Shown in pieces: positions 1 to 8,329 of a stretch of 64,000 nt of DNA. A program made the translations under genes and the position numbers. Below the pieces are notes generated by a model. That model did not search any database, was not told the origin of the DNA, and was given only the letters and a program-made list of their open reading frames with translations. Numbering within the stretch: position 1 is the stretch's first letter; each line of letters opens with the position of its first letter. The stretch covers positions 358,229 through 422,228 of the forward strand of contig NZ_FQWT01000004.1 in the NCBI RefSeq assembly GCF_900129755.1, given 5' to 3'. This DNA is from Chryseobacterium oranimense (GTDB lineage Bacteria; Bacteroidota; Bacteroidia; Flavobacteriales; Weeksellaceae).

Positions 1-1097
1 CCCAATAAACCGTAAGGAATGATGAGGTTGTTGGAAAGCATGATGGATAAGGTAATGGCCGAAATGATAATCATGGAAATACATGAGCTTAATCCACCAA
101 GAAATACAAAAACCGTAATTAAAGTATTGTCAAAATGCTGCGGAATCAGAATAGAGTAGAACTCAGGATTTACCTTCTCGCCTTCAAAAATAAGCCTTCC
201 TCCCCAGGCGATAGGGAATATAAATATAGTGAAAATCAATAAATAAAGCGGAAAAAACCAGATTGCCGTTTTAATGTGTTTTTCCTGTCTGTTTTCGATA
301 ATTGCCGTATGAAACTGTCTCGGAAGAATACAAATTGCAGTGGCAGAGATCATGCACAGAACCATCCAGTTCATAGCGCCCTCAATACTGTTGAAAGTGT
401 TTTTTTCTTTAAAGTCTTCAAAATGGCTTGCTTTCTCATAAATATCTGAGAAACCATCAAATACAAAATAAATGACAAATATTCCCAGGATAATGATAAA
501 GAAAAGCTTCAGAAAACTTTCGAGGGCGATGGCGGAAATAATTCCAAGGCGTTTTTCCGAAGCATCCACATACCTTGTTCCGTAATAAGAGGAGAATAAA
601 GCAATTAAAACAACCACAAACGTTGCATTGTCCGTCAGTATATTATTGGACATAGAAGTTTCGGTAACCAGATGGAAGGTTTCAGAAATTGCTTTGATCT
701 GAAGCCCGATATAAGGAATGATGGCCAGCAGGCATACAATAGTGATTATCGCACTAAAGCTTCTGCTGTTCCCGTATCTTAAAGAAATAAAGTCGGCAAG
801 GCTGCTTATTTTATTGATTCTGGAAATTCTTACGATCCTGGTATTGATGTAGATCCAGGCAGGAATAATCATGATGGGGCCAATGTAGATGGGCAGATAA
901 TTCAGTCCGCTTGTAGCGGCAACACCGATACTTCCGTAATAAGTCCACGCTGTGCAGTATACTGCCAGGGATAATGCATAAATGTAGGGATTGTTGATCC
1001 ACAGCTTGCTTTTCTTCTTTTCTGCCAAATGGGCAACTAAGAATAGAAGAGCAAGATAGATTAAAACAACTACAAATAACGCCAGGCTACTCATCAT
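1..1097 (-). CDS. SSS-type transporter/sensor histidine kinase (CbrA-like), N-terminal part
   Basis: This gene is cut by the window edge; about 365 N-terminal residues are visible, with no stop codon down to base 1. The translation starts MMSSLALFVVVLIYLALLFL and holds many hydrophobic helices of the sodium:solute symporter fold. Signatures typical of SSS domains fused to histidine kinases (CbrA/PutP-sensor type) are present: YCTAWTYYGSIG near residue 50, YYGTRYVDASEKRLGIISAI, and LPRQFHTAIIEN. The kinase part would lie outside the window, so the fusion is an inference from family resemblance; a plain SSS symporter is the alternative. The start overlaps the preceding 64-codon gene by 11 nt (ATGATGAGTAG), which suggests translational coupling. 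It is the last visible gene of a minus-strand run with a porin and an MHS transporter. Confidence 0.8.
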   Translation of the reverse strand, partial: MMSSLALFVVVLIYLALLFLVAHLAEKKKSKLWINNPYIYALSLAVYCTAWTYYGSIGVAATSGLNYLPIYIGPIMIIPAWIYINTRIVRISRINKISSLADFISLRYGNSRSFSAIITIVCLLAIIPYIGLQIKAISETFHLVTETSMSNNILTDNATFVVVLIALFSSYYGTRYVDASEKRLGIISAIALESFLKLFFIIILGIFVIYFVFDGFSDIYEKASHFEDFKEKNTFNSIEGAMNWMVLCMISATAICILPRQFHTAIIENRQEKHIKTAIWFFPLYLLIFTIFIFPIAWGGRLIFEGEKVNPEFYSILIPQHFDNTLITVFVFLGGLSSCISMIIISAITLSIMLSNNLIIPYGLL

Positions 1098-1281
1098 ACT
1101 TTTTTACAATTACAAAAGAAATAATGATAGAGATCATCCAGACCACAAACAGATAAATGAGGATCATCGGATAGCCGAAAACCTCTTTCTCACTATTGAA
1201 AAGCAGTGAAATAGGGATACTGAAGGCCAGCATTAGTCCGATGCTCAGAATAATCAGTTTTTGTTCGTGCCTTTTTTTCAT
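1087..1281 (-). CDS. Small two-helix membrane protein, 64 aa
   Basis: The product has a charged N-terminus (MKKRHEQK) and two hydrophobic segments, about residues 9-28 and 37-58, ending in KKYDE. No enzyme motif is visible and I do not recognise a named family. Its stop codon overlaps the start of the SSS transporter/kinase gene, and it lies 70 bp downstream of the DUF6814-like gene. The position suggests an accessory subunit or stability partner of one of the two large transporters. The overlap with the next gene makes a real, coupled gene likely. Confidence 0.7.
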   Translation of the reverse strand: MKKRHEQKLIILSIGLMLAFSIPISLLFNSEKEVFGYPMILIYLFVVWMISIIISFVIVKKYDE

Positions 1282-1292
1282 AAATGATGATT

Positions 1293-1342
1293 GATAAATG
1301 ATAATTGATGAGCGAAAGGTTACTCATCAATTATCATTTATC
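1293..1342. repeat. Perfect 20-bp inverted repeat with 10-nt loop
   Basis: The arms at 1293-1312 and 1323-1342 are exact reverse complements, separated by cgaaaggtta. They lie between two minus-strand genes of one probable operon. There is no T-run on the minus-strand exit side long enough for a strong terminator, so an mRNA processing or stability hairpin, or a small repeat element, fits better. Confidence 0.8.
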
Positions 1343-1351
1343 GTATATAAA

Positions 1352-1579
1352 TTAAATTTTGTCGTCCGAATATTCCCCCTTTAGCGAATAGTATCCGAAA
1401 ATGGCCATTCCGCCTGAGATAATAGGCATCAGCACAAATAATATGATGATCCCGAATACCAGATCCTCCTGCTTTCCGGAAGTAATTTTCGGAATTCCTA
1501 AAACTGTGATTCCGAAATATCCCACCACCAGGGCAACAGCGATCCAGAGTATACCTAATATTTTTTTTAGTCCGTTCAT
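1352..1579 (-). CDS. DUF6814-like small membrane protein, 75 aa
   Basis: This 75-residue protein has two membrane segments (about residues 8-28 and 43-65) joined by a short loop, LGIPKITSGKQED, and a charged tail (GEYSDDKI). From memory it resembles the DUF6814 family, found beside MHS-type MFS transporters in Flavobacteriia. It lies 43 bp downstream of the MHS transporter and upstream of the 64-aa membrane protein on the same strand. No biochemical function is known to me. A role as a small transporter partner is inferred from context only. Confidence 0.7.
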   Translation of the reverse strand: MNGLKKILGILWIAVALVVGYFGITVLGIPKITSGKQEDLVFGIIILFVLMPIISGGMAIFGYYSLKGEYSDDKI

Positions 1580-1622
1580 TTTAGTAGTTTTAAAATTAAT
1601 AAAAAATTAAGTGATTCCGTGC

Positions 1623-3203
1623 TTAATCGTGGATATTATTGTTCTTATTTTTAAGATAAAACAATCCGATGATTAAACAGACCGCTGCAACACCGATAGG
1701 ATACCAGAGCCCCTCAAGGTACCATGTAGGGTGTCCTGCGTCTTTGCCTACTGTCACCAGATAAGTGGCAACTGCCGGAAGAAGCCCTCCGAAGACCCCG
1801 TTTCCGATATGATAAGGCAGTGACATTGAGGTGTAACGGATTCTTACAGGGAACATTTCCACAAGGAAAGCTGCGATCGGGCCGTAAACCATCGTCACAA
1901 ATATTACCTGAATGAATACTAAGAAAACAAGATACCATTTCGTGTTATCAGCCAGCTTTACAGTTTGTGAAACTTTAGGTTCTTCTGCTTTTCCGTCCTT
2001 CATTACGGGCCCTGACGGCGACCAATGGGTAATGCTGTCTTTCTTAATCAGAGTGCCGTCCGTATAAAGCGTTTCTTTATGGAAAGTTACTAAGCTGTCT
2101 GTAGCAATGTCTGCATGGATTTTTGCTGTTCTTTTTTCTGTAATTCCGTTGGTGGCAATGGTTTTGTTTTCAAGGTTGACACTTTTGAACATACTGTCAT
2201 AGATGGGTCTGTACGCTAAAATTGCCACCAGCATTCCAGTCATCATAACTGCTTTTCGACCGATTTTATCTGAAAGCCATCCGAAAAACACAAAGAAAGG
2301 CGTTCCTAAAAAGAGAGCAGTGGCCATCAGGGAGTCAACCTGTGCGGATTCCACGTTCATTACCTTTTGAAGGAAGCTCATGGCATAGAATTGTCCGGTG
2401 TACCAGATAACTCCCTGTCCCATCGCAGCTCCGAATAAAGCTAAAAGAACGAATTTGAAGTTGTATTTATTTCCAAAACTTTCTTTCAAAGGATTTTTTG
2501 AAGTTTTTCCTTCACTTTTAGCCTTAGCAAAAAGAGGAGATTCTTTCATGTTTTTTCTGATAATGTAAGAAACTCCTACCATCAGGATTGAAATCCAGAA
2601 CGGAACCCTCCATCCCCAGTTATCAAATTCTTCTGCCGAAAGAGTAGATTTGGTCACCAGGATCACAATTAATGAAATGAAAAGGCCTGCCGTTGCGGTT
2701 GTCTGGATCCATGAGGTCCAGTATCCCCGTCTGTGCGGCTGCGCGTATTCCGCAACATAGGTTGCTGCGCCTCCGTATTCGCCTCCAAGTGCCAATCCCT
2801 GTAATAATCTCAGGATTAAAACTAAAACCGGTGCTAAAAAGCCAATAGTTTTATAACTGGGAATACAGCCGATCAGGAAAGTAGAGAATCCCATGATCAG
2901 TAGCGTAACAAGGAATGTGTATTTTCTTCCGATAATATCGCCGAGCCTTCCGAAGAATAATGCCCCGAACGGTCTTACCACAAATCCGGCAGCGAAAGTA
3001 GCCAGGGTAGATAAAAATGCTGCGGTAGGATTATCTGCAGGGAAAAATTTGGTAGCCAAAACGATGGCTAAGCTTCCGAAAATATAAAAGTCGTACCATT
3101 CTATCAGAGTACCGAGTGATGAGGCTGTGATCACGCTCCAGATGGTGCGGTTCTTCTGCCGGTCGGTCATATTCTCGTAGTTTTCGTGGTGATTTTCGCT
3201 CAT
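1623..3203 (-). CDS. MHS-family MFS transporter with a long periplasmic insertion
   Basis: A 526-aa major facilitator of the metabolite:H+ symporter group (KgtP/ShiA/ProP relatives), expected in the inner membrane. N-terminal features are SSLGTLIEWYDFYIFGSLA, RPFGALFFGRLGDIIGRKYTF (the MFS loop 2-3 motif) and RLLQGLALGGEYGGAATYVAEYA. The second half repeats the signature as FGWLSDKIGRKAVMM. About 80 hydrophilic residues (roughly 330-410, SVNLENKTIATNG to VKLADNTKWY) sit between predicted TM9 and TM10 on the periplasmic side, where typical MHS carriers have a short loop. The substrate cannot be read from sequence; organic acids or betaine-like compounds are usual for the family. The gene lies 50 bp downstream of the porin gene, so uptake through both membranes may be coordinated. 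Confidence 0.88.
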   Translation of the reverse strand: MSENHHENYENMTDRQKNRTIWSVITASSLGTLIEWYDFYIFGSLAIVLATKFFPADNPTAAFLSTLATFAAGFVVRPFGALFFGRLGDIIGRKYTFLVTLLIMGFSTFLIGCIPSYKTIGFLAPVLVLILRLLQGLALGGEYGGAATYVAEYAQPHRRGYWTSWIQTTATAGLFISLIVILVTKSTLSAEEFDNWGWRVPFWISILMVGVSYIIRKNMKESPLFAKAKSEGKTSKNPLKESFGNKYNFKFVLLALFGAAMGQGVIWYTGQFYAMSFLQKVMNVESAQVDSLMATALFLGTPFFVFFGWLSDKIGRKAVMMTGMLVAILAYRPIYDSMFKSVNLENKTIATNGITEKRTAKIHADIATDSLVTFHKETLYTDGTLIKKDSITHWSPSGPVMKDGKAEEPKVSQTVKLADNTKWYLVFLVFIQVIFVTMVYGPIAAFLVEMFPVRIRYTSMSLPYHIGNGVFGGLLPAVATYLVTVGKDAGHPTWYLEGLWYPIGVAAVCLIIGLFYLKNKNNNIHD

Positions 3204-3253
3204 GTTGTTTGGTTTTGATGTTAATGGATTAAGATATTATTTTCATCCTGGTC

Positions 3254-4633
3254 TTAAAGATAAATATGGAACTGTACAATGAATTCCCCTTTTGAAGAAG
3301 GGCTTTCTGTAGGGCTGGTGTATACAGGTCTTGTGGAATACTGTGTGGTGATCTTTGCATGATGCCCGTCTATAAACCAGTTGGCACCTACGTCGAACTG
3401 GGAAGAAGGCTTATTGAATGCTTCAAAGTCTTTATAGGTATAGGCGGCAAAAGGCTGTATCCTGATTTTTGGTTTTTCTGCCTCGTTGGGAAGAAGCAAA
3501 CCTGCCTGTGCATAAACGATATTACCCGTTCCGATCACGGGTTGTAAATTTCCGGGACCTGCAATGGCTTTATTTCCTGTAAAATTGGGATCGGATGCTG
3601 CAATATTCATGGTTCCCAGATTTCTTACATAGTTAGGACCGAAATTGTAGTTATAATATCCGGCATAAGCAGAAACGGCCATCTTGTGTTTTGCATTTCC
3701 CAGAGGAATATCTGCAAAAGCATCTACTGCTACAAGGGTAATGTCGTGTTTTTCAATATTGGAATTTACGGAAGTTCTTGTTCCGTCTGCCTGGTGGTAA
3801 AAACCTGCTCCTACATTGAAGACTTTTTTTGTTCCCAGATAAGAACCCACCTTGAAAGGAAGCGTATTCGATTCCTCATCAAGAAATTGGTATTCAACAT
3901 AACCGGCTTTTGAGAAGCTTGGGTTTCCGTTATTGTCTACAGCTACTGCTCGTGCAGGATCTGTCACATTAACAGGAACAAGGTCTGTTGCAAAAGGCTT
4001 GTTTAAGCTGAAACGGTATTCGAGTTTGCCATATTTTCCTTTGGCAAACATTCCGAGTTGTCTCGCAAACTGGTCAGAATTGTCAATCAGAGGCCATGTG
4101 AAAATAGGGGAGTCAACAGTAAGGAAATTCAGGGTTGAAGCCATCGTCATACGGGAGAGGCCCATATAATAATGAAGTCCCGCCCCTAAAGATAAACTGA
4201 ATTTTCCCGCTTCTCCAGGTAAAATAACTGCATACTCATTCCATGCATCATGGAAAAACAATTGTGGTTTCTTACCGTTTCCGTAACCTCCTGTGCCTGT
4301 GGAGCCTGTAGCCCCGCCGTTAATGAATGTCTGATTATTAATCCCAAAATGAACAAGGATCATATATCTTTTAGAAATCTGCGCATAAGCCAAAGCACGT
4401 AATCTTCTGTTTCCCAGACTCCAGGAGTTGTCGGTAGGTTCGTTGGCTACCATACTTCCCGGGTTCATTTGGGTATTTCTGAGCCAGAACTGGTCCCATA
4501 AAATAAATCTGATGAATTTATCCCCATCAGGATTCAGGTTTAATTTCAATCCGCCTCCGTAATCAGGAGATCCCTGTGAATATAAAGAACCGCTTATTAA
4601 GGCTAATCCAATAAATGAAAGTAATTTCTTCAT
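3254..4633 (-). CDS. Outer-membrane porin-like beta-barrel protein
   Basis: This 459-aa protein begins with a signal peptide (MKKLLSFIGLALISGSLYSQ). The rest is rich in alternating aromatic/polar strands, for example FIRFILWDQFWLRNTQMNPGS and the C-terminal FDVGANWFIDGHHAKITTQYS, and it ends EFIVQFHIYL with a barrel-like terminal pattern. It looks like a porin, but I cannot name a subfamily. It is the first gene of a minus-strand run continuing into the MHS transporter (50 bp gap), which suggests that it supplies the same solute across the outer membrane. Confidence 0.7.
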   Translation of the reverse strand: MKKLLSFIGLALISGSLYSQGSPDYGGGLKLNLNPDGDKFIRFILWDQFWLRNTQMNPGSMVANEPTDNSWSLGNRRLRALAYAQISKRYMILVHFGINNQTFINGGATGSTGTGGYGNGKKPQLFFHDAWNEYAVILPGEAGKFSLSLGAGLHYYMGLSRMTMASTLNFLTVDSPIFTWPLIDNSDQFARQLGMFAKGKYGKLEYRFSLNKPFATDLVPVNVTDPARAVAVDNNGNPSFSKAGYVEYQFLDEESNTLPFKVGSYLGTKKVFNVGAGFYHQADGTRTSVNSNIEKHDITLVAVDAFADIPLGNAKHKMAVSAYAGYYNYNFGPNYVRNLGTMNIAASDPNFTGNKAIAGPGNLQPVIGTGNIVYAQAGLLLPNEAEKPKIRIQPFAAYTYKDFEAFNKPSSQFDVGANWFIDGHHAKITTQYSTRPVYTSPTESPSSKGEFIVQFHIYL

Positions 4634-4892
4634 AAATTATCAATTTTTGGCGTTGTTTTTTGTGAAAGCCAAATTGTAATTAATAATTTATTTACGAAAA
4701 TTTAATATATATTAGTGGTAATGGTATAGTTATTTTATATGATGCTGATTAAATATAGGTTACGAGATTCGAGATTCGAGTTCCGGATTGTAGGGTTGAG
4801 GGTTTAGAATGGATGGGTTGTAGATTATTAGTTGCTGTGCTTAAGAAGTTCACTATTCATTTATGAAGCAAATTTATATTAATTTTTTTCAC
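4634..4892. other. AT-rich intergenic region upstream of the porin gene
   Basis: It holds the 5' region of the minus-strand porin gene and the 3' flank of the zinc-ribbon gene. The segment at 4755-4830 is a degenerate direct repeat of the type gagattcgagattcgag followed by a GT-rich stretch. Similar low-complexity words recur at 12663, 16040, 17258 and 17666. I see no RNA gene or convincing ORF. Confidence 0.5.
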
Positions 4893-5309
4893 TTATTTCT
4901 TGAATCTTTCCCATTTAATCAGCATATATTTATCCGCAAACTGGGTAATAATAAGGCCGGAATTCTTAATATTGTCTTCCTGAGACATATATTCGATCAG
5001 TTCATTCTGTTTTAAAATTTTATAAACAGGATGAAACTCCGAATGAGGTGGTCTTGTAATGTTATATTTCTTGATCCAGGAGCTTATGGTTACATGCGAA
5101 ACCCCGATAATTCTTTCTATTTCACGAAAACTTAGCCCTTCCAGATAGAGCTGGAGCGCCTTGGTTACATAGTAATCGTCGATCTGTTTTCCTATTTTTT
5201 TTACGGTAAAATAATAATTGCAGTCCTTGCAGAGAAAGCGTTGTTTCTCATTAATGATACCGCTTTTTACAATCTTAATTCCACTGCATTTAGGACATTT
5301 GTTTTCCAT
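4893..5309 (-). CDS. IS1-type zinc-ribbon/HTH DNA-binding protein, no transposase domain
   Basis: A 138-aa protein. Residues 1-35 form a zinc ribbon of the IS1 InsA kind, with CPKC near the N-terminus and CKDC near residue 28. Residues about 52-80 (YLEGLSFREIERIIGVSHVTISSWIKKY) are a clear helix-turn-helix. The last ~55 residues match nothing I know, and no DDE catalytic region follows. It is divergent from the arginine cluster with a 160-bp shared upstream region. It could be a transposase remnant, but the ORF is intact and its own upstream region holds a repeated TTTAGCAAA word, so a domesticated transcription regulator is my preferred reading. Confidence 0.75.
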   Translation of the reverse strand: MENKCPKCSGIKIVKSGIINEKQRFLCKDCNYYFTVKKIGKQIDDYYVTKALQLYLEGLSFREIERIIGVSHVTISSWIKKYNITRPPHSEFHPVYKILKQNELIEYMSQEDNIKNSGLIITQFADKYMLIKWERFKK

Positions 5310-5320
5310 AGCTATATGTT

Positions 5321-5348
5321 TTTAGCAAATATATAATAATTTAGCAAA
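5321..5348. promoter_or_regulatory. Direct repeat TTTAGCAAA x2, candidate operator
   Basis: TTTAGCAAA occurs at 5321-5329 and 5340-5348. The copies are 19 bp apart, close to two helical turns, and lie directly upstream of the minus-strand zinc-ribbon/HTH gene. The spacing and place suit autoregulation by that protein. No binding evidence is available. Confidence 0.4.
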
Positions 5349-5415
5349 ATTATATTTACTTGTAAAGATAAAATTACCTGTGTATTTTATTTAAACAAAA
5401 AAAATATCTTTTTAA

Positions 5416-5448
5416 TTTGGTTTTTAAAGTTATTATGTTTTAAATTTG
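5416..5448 (+). promoter_or_regulatory. Bacteroidota-type promoter of the arginine operon
   Basis: A -33 element TTTG at 5416-5419 is followed, after 21 nt, by the -7 element TAAATTTG at 5441-5448. This matches the Bacteroidota sigma-A consensus. Transcription would start near 5454, giving a leader of about 16 nt before the GNAT start at 5470. Confidence 0.7.
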
Positions 5449-5469
5449 CCAAAAAATTCAGATAAATAA

Positions 5470-6072
5470 ATGGAAATAGAAATTTCCTCAGACAAACATT
5501 TGATGTATGTGAGTGAAATACAGCAGGAAATGTATGATTCTGCACAGCGTAGAGGAACGGGGATCGCCAAACGTTCCATCGAATATTTAACGAAAAAAAT
5601 TTCGGAAGGCAATGCTGTGGTTGCTACTGAAAATGGGGAATGGGTAGGATTCTGTTATATAGAAACCTGGTCGCATGGTCAGTTTGTGGCCAACTCGGGA
5701 CTTATTGTATCCCCGGATTACAGGAACAGAGGGGTAGCTACCTTAATTAAAAATAAAGTTTTCCAGCTATCCAGGGAAAAATATCCGAATGCAAAAGTAT
5801 TTGGTTTAACAACAGGGCTTGCCGTAATGAAGATCAACAGTGATCTTGGTTACAAGCCAGTAATTTACTCTGAACTCACTCAGGATGAAGAGTTCTGGAA
5901 TGGCTGTAAGAACTGTGTGAATTATGAAATTTTAATGAAAAAGGAGCGTAAAAACTGTCTGTGTACAGCTATGCTTTTCGTTCCTGAAAATAATGATAAA
6001 GTGAACGGGACTGAAATTCAGCAGTCCGAAATTGATTACAATGGAGAAAAAGAAAGTCGTCTTAGCGTTTAG
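5470..6072 (+). CDS. GNAT acyltransferase, first gene of the arginine operon (candidate N-acylglutamate synthase)
   Basis: A 200-aa GNAT protein. The acyl-CoA binding region is SGLIVSPDYRNRGVATLIKNKVF (about residues 77-99, with the R-x-x-G-V/A loop). The C-terminal part is cysteine-rich (CKNC, CLC). Its last 32 nt overlap argG (ATG at 6041), so the two are very probably co-translated. The cluster holds all arginine enzymes except the first one, and no argA or argJ is seen, so this protein is the natural candidate for acylating glutamate, with succinyl-CoA or acetyl-CoA as donor. I recall that GNAT proteins at arginine loci of other Bacteroidota have been proposed as N-succinylglutamate synthases. 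The fold is seen; the substrate is inferred. Confidence 0.75.
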   Translation: MEIEISSDKHLMYVSEIQQEMYDSAQRRGTGIAKRSIEYLTKKISEGNAVVATENGEWVGFCYIETWSHGQFVANSGLIVSPDYRNRGVATLIKNKVFQLSREKYPNAKVFGLTTGLAVMKINSDLGYKPVIYSELTQDEEFWNGCKNCVNYEILMKKERKNCLCTAMLFVPENNDKVNGTEIQQSEIDYNGEKESRLSV

Positions 6073-7234
6073 CGGAGGTTTGGATACCTCTTACTGTGCC
6101 AAATATCTTAGTGAAACACTGGGGTATGAAGTGTATGCAGTTACTGTAAATACCGGAGGTTTTTCTAAAGAAGAAGAAAAAGAACTGGAGAAAAAAGCCT
6201 TCAATCTTGGAGTGAAAGAATACAGGTGCGTGGATGCTCAGGAAGATTATTATAACTCTTGCGTAAAATATCTGATCTTCGGCAATGTACTGAAAAACAA
6301 TACCTACCCATTATCTGTAAGTGCGGAACGTACAGTTCAGGCACAGGAAATTGCAAAATATGCCATTGAAACCGGTGCTGATGCCATTGCCCATGGAAGT
6401 ACCGGAGCGGGTAATGACCAGGTCCGTTTCGATTTGATTTTTCAGGTAATGTGCCCGGAAAAAGAGATCATCACGCCAATCCGGGATATGAGCCTTTCCC
6501 GTGAAGAAGAAATTGAATTTTTGAAAAGCCACGGCTACGAAATGGAATTCCATAAAGCTCAGTATTCAGTCAATAAAGGGCTTTGGGGAACATCGGTAGG
6601 AGGAAAAGAAACACTGACATCAAGAAACTATCTTCCTGAAGAAGCTTTTCCGTCGCAGATTAAAGAAACTCAACCCTCAGAACTGGAAATTGAATTTAAA
6701 AACGGTGAAGTTGTAGCAGTAAACGGAGAATATTTTAAACATCCGGTTTATGCTATCCAGAAGATTGAAGAGCTGGCTTCTGCTTATGGAATCGGCCGTG
6801 ATATCCATGTAGGAGATACCATTGTTGGAATTAAAGGAAGAGTAGGTTTTGAAGCGGCAGCAGCATCAGTGATTATCAAAGCGCATCATTTACTGGAAAA
6901 ACATACCCTTTCCAAATATCAGCAGATGATGAAATCCCAGCTGTCCGATTGGTACGGAAACTGGCTTCATGAAGCACTCTTCTTAGATCCGGTGATGAGA
7001 AATATTGAATCTTTTTTAAATGATTCTCAGCAGACAGTCAGCGGAAAAGTATTTGTAACCCTTCATCCATACAGGTTTGTTTTAAACGGGATTGAATCCG
7101 CTCACGATCTCATGTCTGATAAATTCGGGAGTTATGGTGAAGCCAACAGGGCGTGGACAGGGGAAGATGTGAAAGGATATACAAAAATTGTGAGCAATTC
7201 TTTAAACATCTACCACCAGATCAATTCAAAATAA
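6041..7234 (+). CDS. argG: Argininosuccinate synthase
   Basis: ArgG joins citrulline and aspartate using ATP (cytosol, penultimate arginine step). The 397-aa length fits the family. The ATP pyrophosphatase P-loop SGGLDTS is at residues 11-17, and the conserved AHGSTGAGNDQVRFDL lies near residue 117. I chose ATG 6041 (MEKKKVVLAFSGG) because the strand begins directly after it; an in-frame TTG at 6032 is possible but less likely. The gene overlaps the GNAT gene by 32 nt. It is followed after 64 bp by argC. Confidence 0.96.
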   Translation: MEKKKVVLAFSGGLDTSYCAKYLSETLGYEVYAVTVNTGGFSKEEEKELEKKAFNLGVKEYRCVDAQEDYYNSCVKYLIFGNVLKNNTYPLSVSAERTVQAQEIAKYAIETGADAIAHGSTGAGNDQVRFDLIFQVMCPEKEIITPIRDMSLSREEEIEFLKSHGYEMEFHKAQYSVNKGLWGTSVGGKETLTSRNYLPEEAFPSQIKETQPSELEIEFKNGEVVAVNGEYFKHPVYAIQKIEELASAYGIGRDIHVGDTIVGIKGRVGFEAAAASVIIKAHHLLEKHTLSKYQQMMKSQLSDWYGNWLHEALFLDPVMRNIESFLNDSQQTVSGKVFVTLHPYRFVLNGIESAHDLMSDKFGSYGEANRAWTGEDVKGYTKIVSNSLNIYHQINSK

Positions 7235-7298
7235 AGAGTTCTAAAAGAACAATTTAACCTGAGATGGGAGTGAAATTCCATCACCCAAAAAATTAAAA

Positions 7299-8261
7299 AT
7301 GAAAAAAGTAGGAATTGTAGGCGCTAACGGCTACACAGGAAGCGAACTGGTCCGTGTGCTGGCTTTTCATCCCAATGTGACATTGAGTTTTTTATATAGC
7401 CGTTCCAATTCGGGGACAAAAATTTCAGATTTGTACCCGGATTTAACGGCGGTTTGCGAGCAGGTTTTAACGGATAAAGCCGAAGAGGTGGATATCCTTT
7501 TCCTTTGCCTTCCTCATAAAGAAAGCCAAAACTGGCTTACTCAAAATCCTGTGAAGGATGAAACTTTAGTGATTGATCTTGGTAATGATTTCCGCCTGGA
7601 TGGAAATTTTGGAAACAGAAATTTTATCTACGGACTTCCTGAAATCAATAAAAAAAATCTGGCGGGAGCAAAAAGCATTGCCAATCCCGGATGTTTTGCA
7701 ACAGCAATTCAGCTGGCATTGCTTCCATTGGCCGGAAAAGGTTTACTGGATGAGGTTTATACGACGGGGATCACAGGTTCAACGGGGGCAGGGCAGTCTT
7801 TACAGCCAACGACCCATTTTACCTGGAGGAACGATAATATTTCGGCCTATAAGACTCTGACGCATCAGCATGTGGATGAAATTTTACAGCAGCTGGTTTC
7901 ATTCAACCATAAAGATGTCAGTCTAAATTTTGTTCCATGGAGAGGAGATTTTACAAGAGGAATTTTTACAAGTTCAACCATAAAAACGGATTTAATTTTT
8001 TCAAATATCCATCAGTTGTATCAGGATTTTTATGAAAATGAGCCTTTTGTAAAGGTAAGCGAGAATGCAATTGATTTAAAACAGGTTGTCAATACCAATC
8101 GCTGTGTGATTCATATAGAAAAGAATGGAAATGTAGTAGTCATTCACTCAGCGATTGACAATTTGTTGAAAGGAGCCTCCGGGCAGGCAGTGCAGAACAT
8201 GAATATTGCGATGGGCTGGGAAGAAAACCTGGGACTGAATCTGAAACCGGTAGCATTTTAA
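7299..8261 (+). CDS. argC: N-acyl-gamma-glutamyl-phosphate reductase
   Basis: A 320-aa NADPH-dependent reductase that makes N-acylglutamate semialdehyde. The Rossmann motif GANGYTGSELVRVLAFHP is at residues 8-25. The catalytic cysteine is Cys132 in IANPGCFATAIQLALLP. A conserved histidine region, LTHQHVDEI, and the GDFTRGIF segment follow. Given the succinylornithine-type carbamoyltransferase downstream, its true substrate may be N-succinylglutamyl phosphate. A ~285-bp gap with a dispersed repeat separates it from argD. Confidence 0.95.
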   Translation: MKKVGIVGANGYTGSELVRVLAFHPNVTLSFLYSRSNSGTKISDLYPDLTAVCEQVLTDKAEEVDILFLCLPHKESQNWLTQNPVKDETLVIDLGNDFRLDGNFGNRNFIYGLPEINKKNLAGAKSIANPGCFATAIQLALLPLAGKGLLDEVYTTGITGSTGAGQSLQPTTHFTWRNDNISAYKTLTHQHVDEILQQLVSFNHKDVSLNFVPWRGDFTRGIFTSSTIKTDLIFSNIHQLYQDFYENEPFVKVSENAIDLKQVVNTNRCVIHIEKNGNVVVIHSAIDNLLKGASGQAVQNMNIAMGWEENLGLNLKPVAF

Positions 8262-8329
8262 AAGTGAATGATTAAAAAGTGAATCGTCAATAAGGCAATA
8301 GTGAATTTTATAATCTGAATTATTTTGAC

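Noticed and set aside
811..1002. 63-codon minus-strand ORF near the left end
   Set aside because: It lies inside the SSS transporter frame, which carries the real family motifs.
4893..5309. An insertion sequence
   Set aside because: There is no DDE/DEDD catalytic region, no terminal inverted repeats and no target duplication around the gene.
7573..7860. Alternative-frame ORF inside argC
   Set aside because: It overlaps argC completely and its sequence is not protein-like; argC has full family motifs.
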